From contig JAYGXS010000009.1 in assembly GCA_036362985.1 (NCBI GenBank), forward strand, positions 26,577,079 through 26,641,078: a stretch of 64,000 bases of DNA, read 5' to 3'. Origin of the DNA: Ligula intestinalis (lineage: Eukaryota; Platyhelminthes; Cestoda; Diphyllobothriidea; Diphyllobothriidae). Below the pieces are notes generated by a model that did not search any database, was not told the origin of the DNA, and saw nothing but the letters and a program-made list of their open reading frames with translations. Of the stretch, positions 21,145-31,370 are shown piece after piece. Numbering within the stretch: the first letter of the stretch is position 1; each line of letters begins with the position of its first letter. The position numbers were made by a program, and so were the translations under genes.

Positions 21145-21849
21145 TGTGCACGATCTGTTGGAGAAGACAGATCATACATTAGAACAAACGAATGAAACCT
21201 TGGAATTAAATGCGAATACTATGGAACAAACAGAGCGGCCTAGATAGCATTCATCCATATTGAAGCGCGGTAAAAGGCAAGTAATTGTAAGCTGGACTCA
21301 ATTTTACAATTAAAAGACCGAGCAAAAAGGTATATTAGGGTAAATAGATGTGAAGAAAAAGGAAGAGGTAATGTGAGCGCCGAAAAAGAAATGAATTAAT
21401 TGGCTTGACAACTAAGAGGAAAGGATTGCAAATGAAGAGATTGGAGTTCTTTTACGTATATATGTAAGTTAAATTAGTTTGTGGATAAAACTAGAATTGG
21501 CTGGCCTTCTAGCTATGAAGATGAACGGTTACTACCCTCAAGAACTGTGTGAGAGATTAACTGCTAGAGCCATGCCGAATTTGATGACCTTCCAAGAAAC
21601 CAGGAACCAATTAGTAAGTTGATAGCAAATGGCGTAAAATAGTGTTTCTGCTAATGGCTGAACACGGTGAGCGGTGTATTGGAATAAGCCAACGGGGCCA
21701 CGCTGTTATTAATGACTCACAGAAGGTTCCACTGTACGTAACCTCAAAATTTCAAATAGATTTTTTGATCTTATATGAAATGATGCAGATGACGATTGAT
21801 GCTACATATTCGGCAAATCACATTCACCCGTCATACATAAGTCTCTCCA
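21145..21849. other. upstream region of MRPL23
   Basis: The MRPL23 start codon is at 21144 on the minus strand, so its 5' UTR and promoter should lie here. No TATA box or clear initiator stands out. No other gene was recognised. Confidence 0.35.
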
Positions 21850-23890
21850 ATCGTCGGCACACCGAACATTGGGTAGAATGCAAACGGCCGCGCGTGGCAA
21901 ACCCCGGGCTGATACATCAAACCAGTTTATTAGCTTTGGGGACGGCAAGTTCATTTCCAACAACGGTAAGATCGCCGCGAAGATGAACAAGTTGTTCTCG
22001 CCCCCCTCGATGCCCAGTCCCAAAAACCAGCGCCCCCTTCTTCACCTCCTCCATAAAGCCCCGCTCCCAGACATTTCCTTTTCGGCTGATGCCATCCTCA
22101 CCGCCGTCAAGAAAATGAGAGCTTCGAAAGCCTTAGGACCAGATGGTCTGGCGCCTATCCATGTGCGCCACATCGGCCCGAAGGTGGCTGCCTACCTTGC
22201 CACCCTCTTCAACCTTTCACTGGGAACTTCAATCATACCTGATTGCTGGCGCCAGTCGATCATTATCCCCCTGGTCAAAGCGGGTAAGGACCCCTGCCTA
22301 GCGACCTCTTATCGCCCAATTGCCCTCCTCAGTCCATTGGCGAAGATCCTGGAACGGCTCATCCACCAAATTCTGACGTCTGTGGCGGAACTATGTTGCC
22401 ACCAACATGGTTTCCGATCGGTTCGAGGAACTACAACGGCGCTTTTCGAGCTCAGCGACGCTATCCTCGAGGGCTTCAATCAACAGAAGCCCGCTTCGCG
22501 GACCGTGGTAGTCTCCATTGACCTGTCACGAGCCTTTGACTGCGTCCGCCACGATCAGCTCCTGCAGGACTTGGTCTCGTTGAACGTCCCGACTGGCCTG
22601 GTCCGATGGTTGGCGGCTTACATCCGTGGCCGTCACGATCGTGTCCTCTTCCGGGGCGCTCTCTCTAAGCCCCGTAAGCAGACCTGTAGCGTCCCTCAAG
22701 GCTCTGTGCTCAGCCCGACGCTCTTTAACATCTAAATGCGAGAGCTCCCACTCCCCCGGGCACCTGTGCAAGTGGTATCCTACGCGGACGATGTTACGTT
22801 CTTTTGTCGGCACCATGACATCGATCAGGCTGCACAGCTCCTCGCGGAGTTCATGCCTGTTGTCGAAAACTTCCTCACCCAGCGCGGAATGACAATCTCG
22901 GCAGCCAAGTCGTCCGTAACTGTTTTCACGCTTGATCCGAAGGAGTTCAATCGTCACCCGGTCATCACCGTCAATGGGGCGTCCTTACCGCTCGTCCGCA
23001 AGCCCAAACTCCTTGGTGTGCGTTTTGATCCGCTCTTCACGTTCGCAGACCATGCCAGGGAGACCGCAAGCAAAGTAAGCCGCTGCACCAAGGTCCTCAA
23101 GGCTCTAGCAGGCACATCCTGGGGCTGCGCGAAAGAGACTCTGTCGACTGCTTTCAAGGCGCTGGCCAAGCCGCACCTCACTTATGGGGTATCAATCTGG
23201 TCTCCTACGATGAGCTCTTCCAGCCTCCGCCGCCTCCAGTCAGCCCAAAACGCTGCCCTCCGCACGATCACGGGTTGCTACAAAATGTCGCCCGTCGATC
23301 ATCTTCATGCGGAGGCTTCTGTTCTACCGGTCGCCCATCACAACACTCTCCTTAGCCAGCAGTTCTGGTGGAGTTGTTCGCAACCCGGCCACCCCAATCG
23401 TCACCGTTGCACCGCTCCCGAGCCCTGCCGCAACGTCTGGCCGTCTATTCGAGCACTCCACAAGGAAGCTGTTGCCTCGTCTCTCGCGGATCTACCTGTT
23501 GATAGCTCTGCCACCAAGACAGGCTTCCAGCGTCTCCACCAGAGAGTCGTTGTCGAGGAGAAACGAGGTTACCGTCCCCCGGTCCTTTTGGGTGGCTATC
23601 CACCTCCGATTGCGGCCTCGGAACGACATCTCTAGAGGGTCACTCGCTGTACCCTGGCGCAGCTACGCAGTGGCTACTGCATGCTCCTTCGCCAGTACCA
23701 GCACCGGCTCGACCCATCCATACCTGACTGCGGCGTCTCGCCACATGACTGCCGTCATCTGTTCGCCTGCAGCTCTCGGCCAGGCACCCACCTCACTCCC
23801 GCGGACCTGTGGCTCAAGCCGGTCGAGGTCGCGGCTTTTCTCCGTCTCCCAAATACTCCCAGTTTGGATTCCGGCGGGGATTCCTGATCC
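21850..23890 (+). mobile_element. 5'-truncated LINE (Jockey/CR1-like), plus-strand copy
   Basis: The copy starts in the linker before the reverse transcriptase and has no endonuclease. Reverse-transcriptase landmarks are SKALGPDGLAPIH, SYRPIALLSPLAKILERLI, HGFRSVRGTTTAL, VSIDLSRAFDCVRHDQL, SVPQGSVLSPTLFNI and SYADDVTFF. A TAA at 22733-22735 breaks the frame where TAT would give the usual Tyr. After a frame change near 23640 the C-terminal Cys/His block follows (DCGVSPHDCRHLFACSS, then DLWLKPVEVAAFL), typical of Jockey-like elements in flatworms and insects. It ends at the CGGGGATTCCTGATCC block at 23890. Confidence 0.88.
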
Positions 23891-23964
23891 ATCTATGGGC
23901 TACGACACACGCACACTAATACGACAACCTTCTTCTGGTTCCGCTGGTGTGTTTTGTAGTTTAT
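23891..23964. other. spacer between two tail-to-tail LINE copies
   Basis: This stretch of about 75 bases separates the 3' end of the plus-strand LINE (GGCGGGGATTCCTGATCC) from the mirrored 3' end of the minus-strand copy (GGATCAGGAGTCCCCGCC). Confidence 0.6.
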
Positions 23965-26330
23965 TGTTGGATCAGGAGTCCCCGCCAGAATCCAAACTGG
24001 TAGTAGTTAGAGTATGGAGAAAAGCCGAGACCTCGACCGGCTTGAGCTAAAGGACTGCGGGGGTGAGTTGGATGCCTAGCTGGGAACTGCAGGCGAACAG
24101 ATGCTGACGGTCATGCGGAGAAACGCCACAGTCGGGAAAGCAGTCGGGTGTGGAGGGGTCGAGCCGGTGTTGGTACTGGCAAAAGACCATTGAGAAGCCG
24201 CTGCGTAATTGAGCCAGAGTACAGGAGTGACCCTCTGGAGTTGTTGTGCTGAGGCCGCAATCGGAGGTGGATAGCCGCCTAAAAGGACTAGGGGGTGGTA
24301 ACCTCATTTTCCCTCGACAAAGGCTCTCTGGTGAAGACGCTGGAAGCCTGTCTTGGTGGCAGAGCCCTTAACGGGTAGATCCGAGAGAGATGAGGCGATA
24401 GCTTTCTTGTGGAGGGATAAAATAGGCGGCCGAAAGTTGTGGCTGGGTTCAGGAGCGTGGAAACGCTGGTTATTAGGATTGCCGGGCTGCGAAATGGTTT
24501 ACCAGAACTACTGACCTAGGAGTGTGTTGTGAGGGACGACCGGCAGGATTGAAGCATCTGGATGAAGATGATCGATAGGCGACATTTTATAGCAACCCGT
24601 GATCGTACGGTGCGCAGCGTTCTGCGCTAACTGAAGGCGGGAGAGGCCGGAAGAGCTGATCGTAGGAGACTAGAGTGCTGCCGCATAAGTAAGGTGCGGC
24701 TTGGCCAGCACTTTGAATGCGGTCGTCAAAGTCTCTTTCGCGCAGCCCTAGGATGTGCACGCTAGAGATTTGAGGACATTGGTGCAGCGGTTCACTTTGC
24801 TTGCGACCACCCTGGCATGGTCTGTGAACGTGAAAAGCGGAACGAAACGCACGACAAGGAGCCTGAGCTTACGGCCGAGCGGTAAGCGCGCACCGTTGAT
24901 GATGATGGCCGGGTGACAATTGAACTCCTTCGGGTCCAGCGTGAAAGCAAGGACAAAGGACTTAGCTGCCGAAATTTTCATTCCGCGCTGGGTGAAGACG
25001 TTTTCGACATCAGACATGAATTCCGAAAGGAGCTGCGCAGCCTGAGCGATGTGATAGTGTAACAACCCAAGAGACTGAATGATTGTTTGAGTACACCAAG
25101 GTCGTCACTTTTGGCGCGGACCCAGGATGGAGATGCGGTGATCGAGTGTCAGTGAAGAAACCGGTGCCCTAATCCCCTCACAGCCACTGACCCCCTTCCC
25201 GCCGCCGCCGTCAATCGTATCGCAATCCCACACACAATGTCAGCACTCCCGTCTCGCCCCTGCAGTTGCCCACAGCACTGTAGGCAGGCAAGTAGCCCTT
25301 GTTGGATCCGGAATCCCGCCGGGTGGGCCTCAATCCCGGCGGCGGCGAGGAGGTGGAGAAGGAGGAGTCGGAGTAGCATGGTCAGGAGAGGCTGCTGTCA
25401 TAAAAAAACAAATTGAGAGGAGAAGAGATGGATCCACCATAGGGAGGTTTGGTTTAGCAGACCTTGGCCGCCCTGGGGGTGGGTGGGAACGCGGTCGAAG
25501 ATGCGTCTGCTGTGGTTTGCCCACAGCACTGTATTCCCCACCGGTAACTGATCAGACATAAGAGAACACACTCCACTCCAGATGGGACTTGTATCTGTGT
25601 AATGCCGTTCCATATCCCAATATTATTTTCTTACTCTATACGTATTCTTTATAACTAGTAGATTACTCTGCATATATTCACGTTTCCTTCTACTCCGACC
25701 TTAATATTTGTGTGCTTGGGTGATGCTTATCAATCCAGCTCCGAGTTTCCGATGCAGAGCTATCTTCAGGTCTCTTATCCTTTAGGTGTGTGCCAACCTC
25801 GACATCCCTGGCCCGCTACAATAGTGCCGGCGGAAAAACGTCACATCGTCCGCGTACAATAACACTTGCGCAGGTGGTCGGGGGAAAGGGAGCTCTCGTA
25901 TACAGATGTTGAGGGGCGTCGGAATGAGCACATAATTTTTAGGAACGCTACAGGTCTGTTCACGCGGCTTATAGAGAGCGCAGCGAAATAGGACACGGTC
26001 GTGTCTGCCACGGATGTAAGCCGCAAGCAATCGAACCAGGCCAGCCGGGAGACCAAGTCCTACAGGAGCTGATCATGGCGAAGGCATTCGAAAGCATGAC
26101 AGGTCGATTGAGACTACCTCGGTGCGTGAAGCGGGTTTCTGTTGATTGAGGCCCTCGATAATGGCGTCGTCGACGTCAAAAAGCGCTGTTGTGGTGCCAC
26201 AACGTGACCGAAAACCAGGTTGATGGTAAGAAAGTTTCGCCGCGGACGTCAGAATTTTGTGGATGAGTCTTTCCAGGATCTTCGCCAAAGGACTGGGGAG
26301 GGCAATTGGGCAATAAGAAGTCCTCTGGTC
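23965..26330 (-). mobile_element. second copy of the same LINE family, minus strand, interrupted
   Basis: Read on the minus strand from about 26330, this copy shows SYCPIALPSPLAKILERLI, TTTALFDVDDAIIEG, YADDVTFFRRHY and, after an insertion, HIAQAAQLLSEFMSDVENVF. It ends with the Cys/His tail HRLDPSTPDCFPDCGVSPHD and PPPSPF-type decay. Frameshifts and stops are more numerous than in the plus-strand copy, so it is probably older. The insertion at 25058-25820 is a solo LTR. The portion before the SYRP motif is missing. Confidence 0.85.
25058..25820 (+). mobile_element. solo LTR (763 bp) nested in the LINE
   Basis: It begins TGTAACAACCC and ends GGCCCGCTACA, and is flanked by ATAG at 25054-25057 and 25821-25824. 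Removing the LTR and one ATAG gives GATGTGATAGTGCCGGCGG, which aligns base for base with the plus-strand LINE at the same point (GATGTCATGGTGCCGAC on the comparable strand). This is direct evidence for the insertion and its limits. The orientation given is that in which TGT starts the element; it could equally be read the other way. It differs in length and sequence from the Gypsy LTRs at 30.4 and 35 kb. Open frames inside are not coding. Confidence 0.88.
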
Positions 26331-26381
26331 CACGAAGTTAGCAACCGTTACTGGCAGCTTCCCAGTATACTGGTTCCTAAT

Positions 26382-26523
26382 GTTGCACTGGCAACTTCGA
26401 TTTTGTACAAAGTTTACCGGTATACTGTAATATACGGTAAAAATAAATTGTATATATAAGGCCCAAGGAGCCCTTTCATTATACCACGGTACACCCTGTA
26501 CAAATCACGGTTGCCAGTGCAAC
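26382..26523. mobile_element. MITE-like foldback element
   Basis: The first 14 bases, GTTGCACTGGCAAC, recur as GTTGCCAGTGCAAC at the right end. Further inner pairing includes TTGTACA with TGTACAA and a TTTACCGG/ACCACGGTA-like step. The element is about 142 bp with no coding. Target-site duplication is not clear. Confidence 0.45.
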
Positions 26524-28999
26524 GCTTTCGCCAAATGGACCCCAGCAAAAGTGGTAAGGTTCTAAGAAAAGTGCAATACTTACAGTAACTGCCACAGTCA
26601 CTTACCGAATATGAGAACAATAGCGTGGGAATGCCCCTTAGCCAATCGTTGGCACAAACTTTTGAGACTATTTAATTAGTCTGCCTAAATTTAGATTCAG
26701 TAAAAGTTTTAATGTTTTTAAATTAAATAGATCACATAAGGAATTTTTAATTTTGCCAAATATTTATTTTCTTAATTCACTATCACTGCATAGACGCACA
26801 CGAAAACGCTGATATTAATTTATTACAGCCCTAGTCAATGCGGCCTTGCGATGAAGTCTTCCACATGGAGTTTCCTGGCACATGGAATGATCAGGAGCAA
26901 TCACAAAGTTCTATTTCTTTTGACAAATAAGTATGGCTGTTGATTAATCTTATTCATCCATTTGATTAAAAACTAAAGCAATCCTCACTGAAAGAAGGGG
27001 TTTGAAATTTTATCACACTTATTGTTTCGTCCTTTGCTTTCTTCGACCGTATCCAGTAGTCACGCGTACGCCAAACAAGTGATAACAACTATCAAGGTGG
27101 TACGGTACTATTAAGAGAAAATAGTACAAAATAAATACACAAACCTTAACAATGGATATTCCACGTCAAGAGCAAAGGGAATCCGTCAAAGGGGTATGGG
27201 TCCGGTTTTATAGGATCCCAGGAGTCGGTTCCTGGGGGCTCCCATTGGTCTGAATGCACTAGTCCAATGGTGGGGAGGGTGGACAGACCCGAACAGAGAC
27301 AATGTTTTATCGGCAAAGGGGGGGAACGGACGGGAACAGAGACAATGTTTTGTTGGCAAAAGGGGCGATGCAAGCGCTTGACAGGCAGTTGTGGTGGGGT
27401 GACTTGACGAGTGGGTCTCGGATCGGCCGCGGGCACTGGGTCAAAAGGGGGGAACAGACGTCTGGGTCGACACCGCCGTCAAGCTGGTCGTAATGTGAGT
27501 GTCAACAAAGGGCCGAGACCGGGGGAGGGCAGTATTCAGTCATGTGCATTAGAGTGAGTCATGGGCGGCCAGCACTCCGGGGGGAAGGAGGACAGCCTTC
27601 GAAAGTGTAAACAATCATTTTGTAGTTCGGACAGGAGCCACATAGGAGAAGAGATGTGGAGAATTTCAAACTTGTTCAGCCGGAAATAACACTTATTGTC
27701 AATATGAAAGAGCCAATATCCAAAAAGGTGCATACGAGGATACGTGGCGATGAACTCGGTGACAGGGCCAAAGGCGAGTAGGTTATGCGAAAGGTCCACA
27801 CTGAGTTGTGCAGTACCTCTACCAGCTTTGAATCTATGTCAAAAATTGACCTCGCCTTTGAGATAAGTGACATCCTCTCTATGCACACCATGCTGAGAGA
27901 GCTGCAAGAGCGTTTGAGCTGGATGTTTTTGCAGATCACAAAGAAAGCATCGATAAGGGCCTATCCCGAAAACTTCAGGCAAGCACCAGCAACTCAGTCC
28001 TGAAATCTAGGAAAATATTGTTAACTCTATACTGGCGTGATGCACTAACGTGAAAAGTGGAGTCAAAATATACACTCGGTCGAGTAGGAGAAAGAACATA
28101 AAATTTGGATACGTCAAACCAAAGTTACAAACAACCGCATAGTCAACTGGCGTTTTGTGCATATTGAACCACCACACTCACCATAGCCGCCAAAGGACAA
28201 CACTGGTACCAGCATAATCGCGGGACAAATCGCCCATTTCTTCTGCAACAAGCAATGCAAACGCAGTCACTTCACAACGCATTCATATCAATTTGGTCTC
28301 GTGGGAAAAAATCACATTGCGATCACCGAATCAGTGCCCGGGACCAAAACATACATCCGTCTTCCTTGCCTGAACTGTTTCAGGATATTTTTCCTCGCCT
28401 GAGTCTATTCCCCTATATTTGGGTCTTTAATATTCGTCAGTAAACAAAACAGCGCTGGCCCCATCTGAAAACGTCGTCCTACCTGCACACACTCTCTCTC
28501 TCTTATGCACACACACACCACTAGACTACTCTTCCTCAACAGGCACATGCACAACGCCACTCAATAACACGACATGCGTAATCCTTTCTGTATGCATGCG
28601 TTACAACTTGCCAACGCAAGAAAAACATGTGAAAATTCACACGCAAAAACATGCGTTTGCTTTGGTGTAGTTCTGTTTATGACCTAGAAACTAAGCGGTG
28701 GGTAGCGCGTGTAGACGGGTTGTCCAGCGACTGTTCTCAACATCACAATCAGACCCAAGGCCAGAAGCATCGGCCACCTGTAACCCCAAACGCCTTGCGT
28801 GTAAAAACTTGCCTAGGCAATGCGTAAATCTATTGGGTACTGCAAATACATCTCAATGATCACCCAGCCATCACATGTCAGCCATGCAATCTTAATGCTA
28901 TATGAATATTTAAGTGGAACACACATCGTATACGAGCATGTGCAAATCTAAAATCTATGCCAAGGTGTTGTACAGTCAATTGGACTGAGGTCAGAGCTA
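26524..28999. other. AT-rich and mixed intergenic DNA
   Basis: No gene is supported. A direct repeat of about 33 bp, period 43, built on GAACAGAGACAATGTTTT is at 27291-27366. An open frame at 27785-28003 (plus) reads FESMSKIDLAFEISDILS and RELQERLSWMFLQI, a plausible helical sequence, but I see no splice boundary or family. Short CT and CA microsatellites are at 28490-28520. Confidence 0.4.
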
Positions 29000-29330
29000 T
29001 AAAACGACACGCCCACAGCTACCTACAGTGGTCTTTCATTTGCATTACTTAGGATTATACCAGCACAAACACCAGCTAAAAGCCGATTTCGCCGACTTCC
29101 CGTTGCTTTTTCACGCAACTGCGAGTGGTCCGGCTACTCGATGGGTCCCTCAGCTTTCTGGGTAAGTTCTTCAGTTTATACTTTTGCTATTTTTAATATC
29201 ATGCGACATAAATGTGTGCCTTTGGAGAAACTTCTTCGGAATTAAGCTTTATAGGCTCAGATGGAAGTTTGACATTAACAGTTGATGAGTTTCCCGATCG
29301 CGCTAGATAATCTATTCGTTTTGTTTTTAT
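29000..29330 (+). repeat. dispersed repeat, copy 1 (partner at 35860-36160)
   Basis: The blocks GGGTCCCTCAGC, TACTTCAGTT or GTTCTTCAGTTT, a GACATAAATGTG stretch, a TTCGGAAT block and TAGGCTCAGAT occur in the same order here and at 35860-36160. The two copies flank the Gypsy element at about 1.3 kb and 0.4 kb distance. They could be an older tandem duplication into which the Gypsy element later inserted. A splice-donor-like GGTAAGTT at 29159 is present only in this copy's version of the junction. Confidence 0.5.
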
Positions 29331-30355
29331 TCTGGGAATATAGAATGAGTGCTTTCACATATTTATAGAAATGGTTCGATGCATGCAGATGTCAAGAGCC
29401 CAATGTTTATCCCTTAAGCATTGCGCAGGACTTCGTCCACCCTACTCAATGTGATACGTTGCCTGGACGAGCACATGCGTTTCATTACGGATAAGCCTAA
29501 TAACGAAGCCCTCTAAGCTTCCACCGTTGTGGGGATGATAATTTAACAAGGCTTCAGACGTATCTTTGGCCGTACATTGGCATATCGACGTTCTTTATTA
29601 CTATTTATGACCCCGAAACCTCACATATCAAGGGAAAGAAATACAGAAACGGCGACTGGAACTGTTTTTATAATAAATGTTCCTTTTTCTGCAAACCATT
29701 TTTAATCTTGCATCATTCCTTAACTTCTGTTGTGTTCGTCGTGGATGGAGCTATGCTTCGCTAAAAAATGCTGAATGACCTTTTCAAAATAAAGCGCATT
29801 CCTATCCTTCTCGCTATATAGTGGATCTCTTCGAGGATGTTCATTTGAAGACCTTTGATCTAGGTCAGAACTGACAGTCAGGAACGAGATCAGAAGTCTG
29901 GGGGTTTGTGCAGGTTGCCAGGGCAGCTGCGGCAATAATATTGCGTAATTATTCTCCTAAAACTGACAGATTTCTGCTCAAACCTTCATATCAGCCTTCG
30001 AAGGGGACCTGAAGAGGTATTTTGCAAGGGATTTACCCCAAGCTCAAGTATTTCTTTCCGAGGAAAGATGATGTCTGTAAACTGGAGCAAAAACCAGGCA
30101 GCACACATGGCAAAACTGTCATACAAGGCCGCCTAACTTTCTATTCCCCCTTCCAACTATCTTGCAAAATTGGTGGTTTAACATTTAAGTCTTAGTTAAG
30201 GAGTGTAAATGAGCATTTATTTGCGTTGTAAGTGATCATATAATATTAAATTAAAGCCACTCACAGTTGTTTTAAATAGTTAAATATAATCAACTCTATC
30301 GGCATAAACACCTGTTGCTCAGGCAACTGATGATTGCTGATGGAAATTCAACATA
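29331..30355. other. no gene recognised
   Basis: AT-rich sequence with short open frames only. It ends at the left boundary of the Gypsy element. Confidence 0.4.
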
Positions 30356-30809
30356 AGTAACGGCGGGCATACGCACACGGGGTGGCTCAGGAAAGGGGCT
30401 GTTTTGAGCTGGTTGATCGAAGTGTCTGTTTTTGTGCCTCTTCAGGTGAAGGAGCTGCAGAATCGAACACGGAATGAAAATTGTAGCTTAGGAGCCTATG
30501 GATTGAATTATCCTTCCCTGCCGGACCATTTATTCCTTACCACCCTTGTGTTAACATTTGCCACTTTCGTTCTCCGCCCATTTCCTACTTGTTTCCCCCC
30601 TTTTCGTATTCTATTTATAATAAAATCTGGTTCCCTACTCCACTTCTACCACCTTACGTATGCCTGGAAACGAGTTAGAAAGAATGTCTGAACCAGCTGA
30701 CGAGGATAACCTCAGTGAATTTGCAGTTATCAACCAAGGACCTAATTTGGGACAGCAAGAATCATCCTCTGTTGAAAATTTAAAGCAGGAGTCCGGCAAG
30801 ACTGCTACA
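30356..30809 (+). repeat. 5' LTR of the Gypsy element
   Basis: It starts AGTAACGG, where the 3' copy has TGTAACGG, and ends GACTGCTACA. A TATTTATAATAAA stretch near 30612 could hold promoter or polyadenylation signals. The ATG of the gag frame (30660) lies inside the LTR, so about the first 50 codons of Gag are LTR-encoded. Confidence 0.88.
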
Positions 30810-31370
30810 GTGGTGGCAGCGCACCGATCCGCCCCACAGACCGCTGCATACCCCTCTTCTAGTACCTCTGTTTCCATCCCTACTTTTGACGGAAGCAAAC
30901 CTTTTATGGTTTGGCTACGGCTTGCCAAATTCTACCTTAATTGGACACGTGAGGCAGACAAATCTCGTTTCCTTCTTCTTGGCCTTTCCCCCGATTATTT
31001 GGCGAAAGCTCTCGAGGACGGCCTTTCTGATGATACCCCCTTCGATACGCTGTGTGACCGCTTGGCCAATTTGTTTTCCAATACCCATTCCTTAAGTGAA
31101 GCTCTTCAGCAACTTAATTCCCAAAAGCTTCGTCCAGATGAGTCTATCACTAGTCTTGTCAATGACTTAGAACGCCTTACAGCTGTGGCTTTCCCCACTC
31201 TCGATGAAGATGATACTGATGCACTTGTTTACATTATTTAACAGAGGCTCTTCCCGACCCAAACCTTTGACGGGAACTTGTGCTGCGGCCTCCGACTATC
31301 ATTCAGGACGCCATTACTCTCACGGAGCGCCATATGCGCTTCGAACGCAGTCTTCCTGCCCAGCCCACCG
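30660..31370 (+). pseudogene. gag: gag region of the Gypsy element
   Basis: The frame starts MPGNELERM in the LTR and continues through a capsid-like region (VSIPTFDGSKPFMVWLRLAK, LLLGLSPDYLAKALEDG, SLVNDLERLTAVAFPTLDED). It stops at 31241. The capsid continuation is recognisable in another frame as IIQDAITLTERHMRFERSL (from about 31295), showing a frameshift. I see no intact Cys/His nucleocapsid box in the expected place. Confidence 0.7.

Noticed and set aside
27291..27366. CRISPR-like direct repeat
   Set aside because: Only two imperfect units, in a eukaryotic context.
27785..28003. Helix-rich small frame as a gene
   Set aside because: It is plausible in composition, but there is no splice context, homology or conserved flank to support it.
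30811..30826. Definite tRNA-specific primer-binding site for the Gypsy element
   Set aside because: TGGTGGCAGCGC begins like a primer site, but I could not match it to a particular tRNA, so it is only listed as a possibility.
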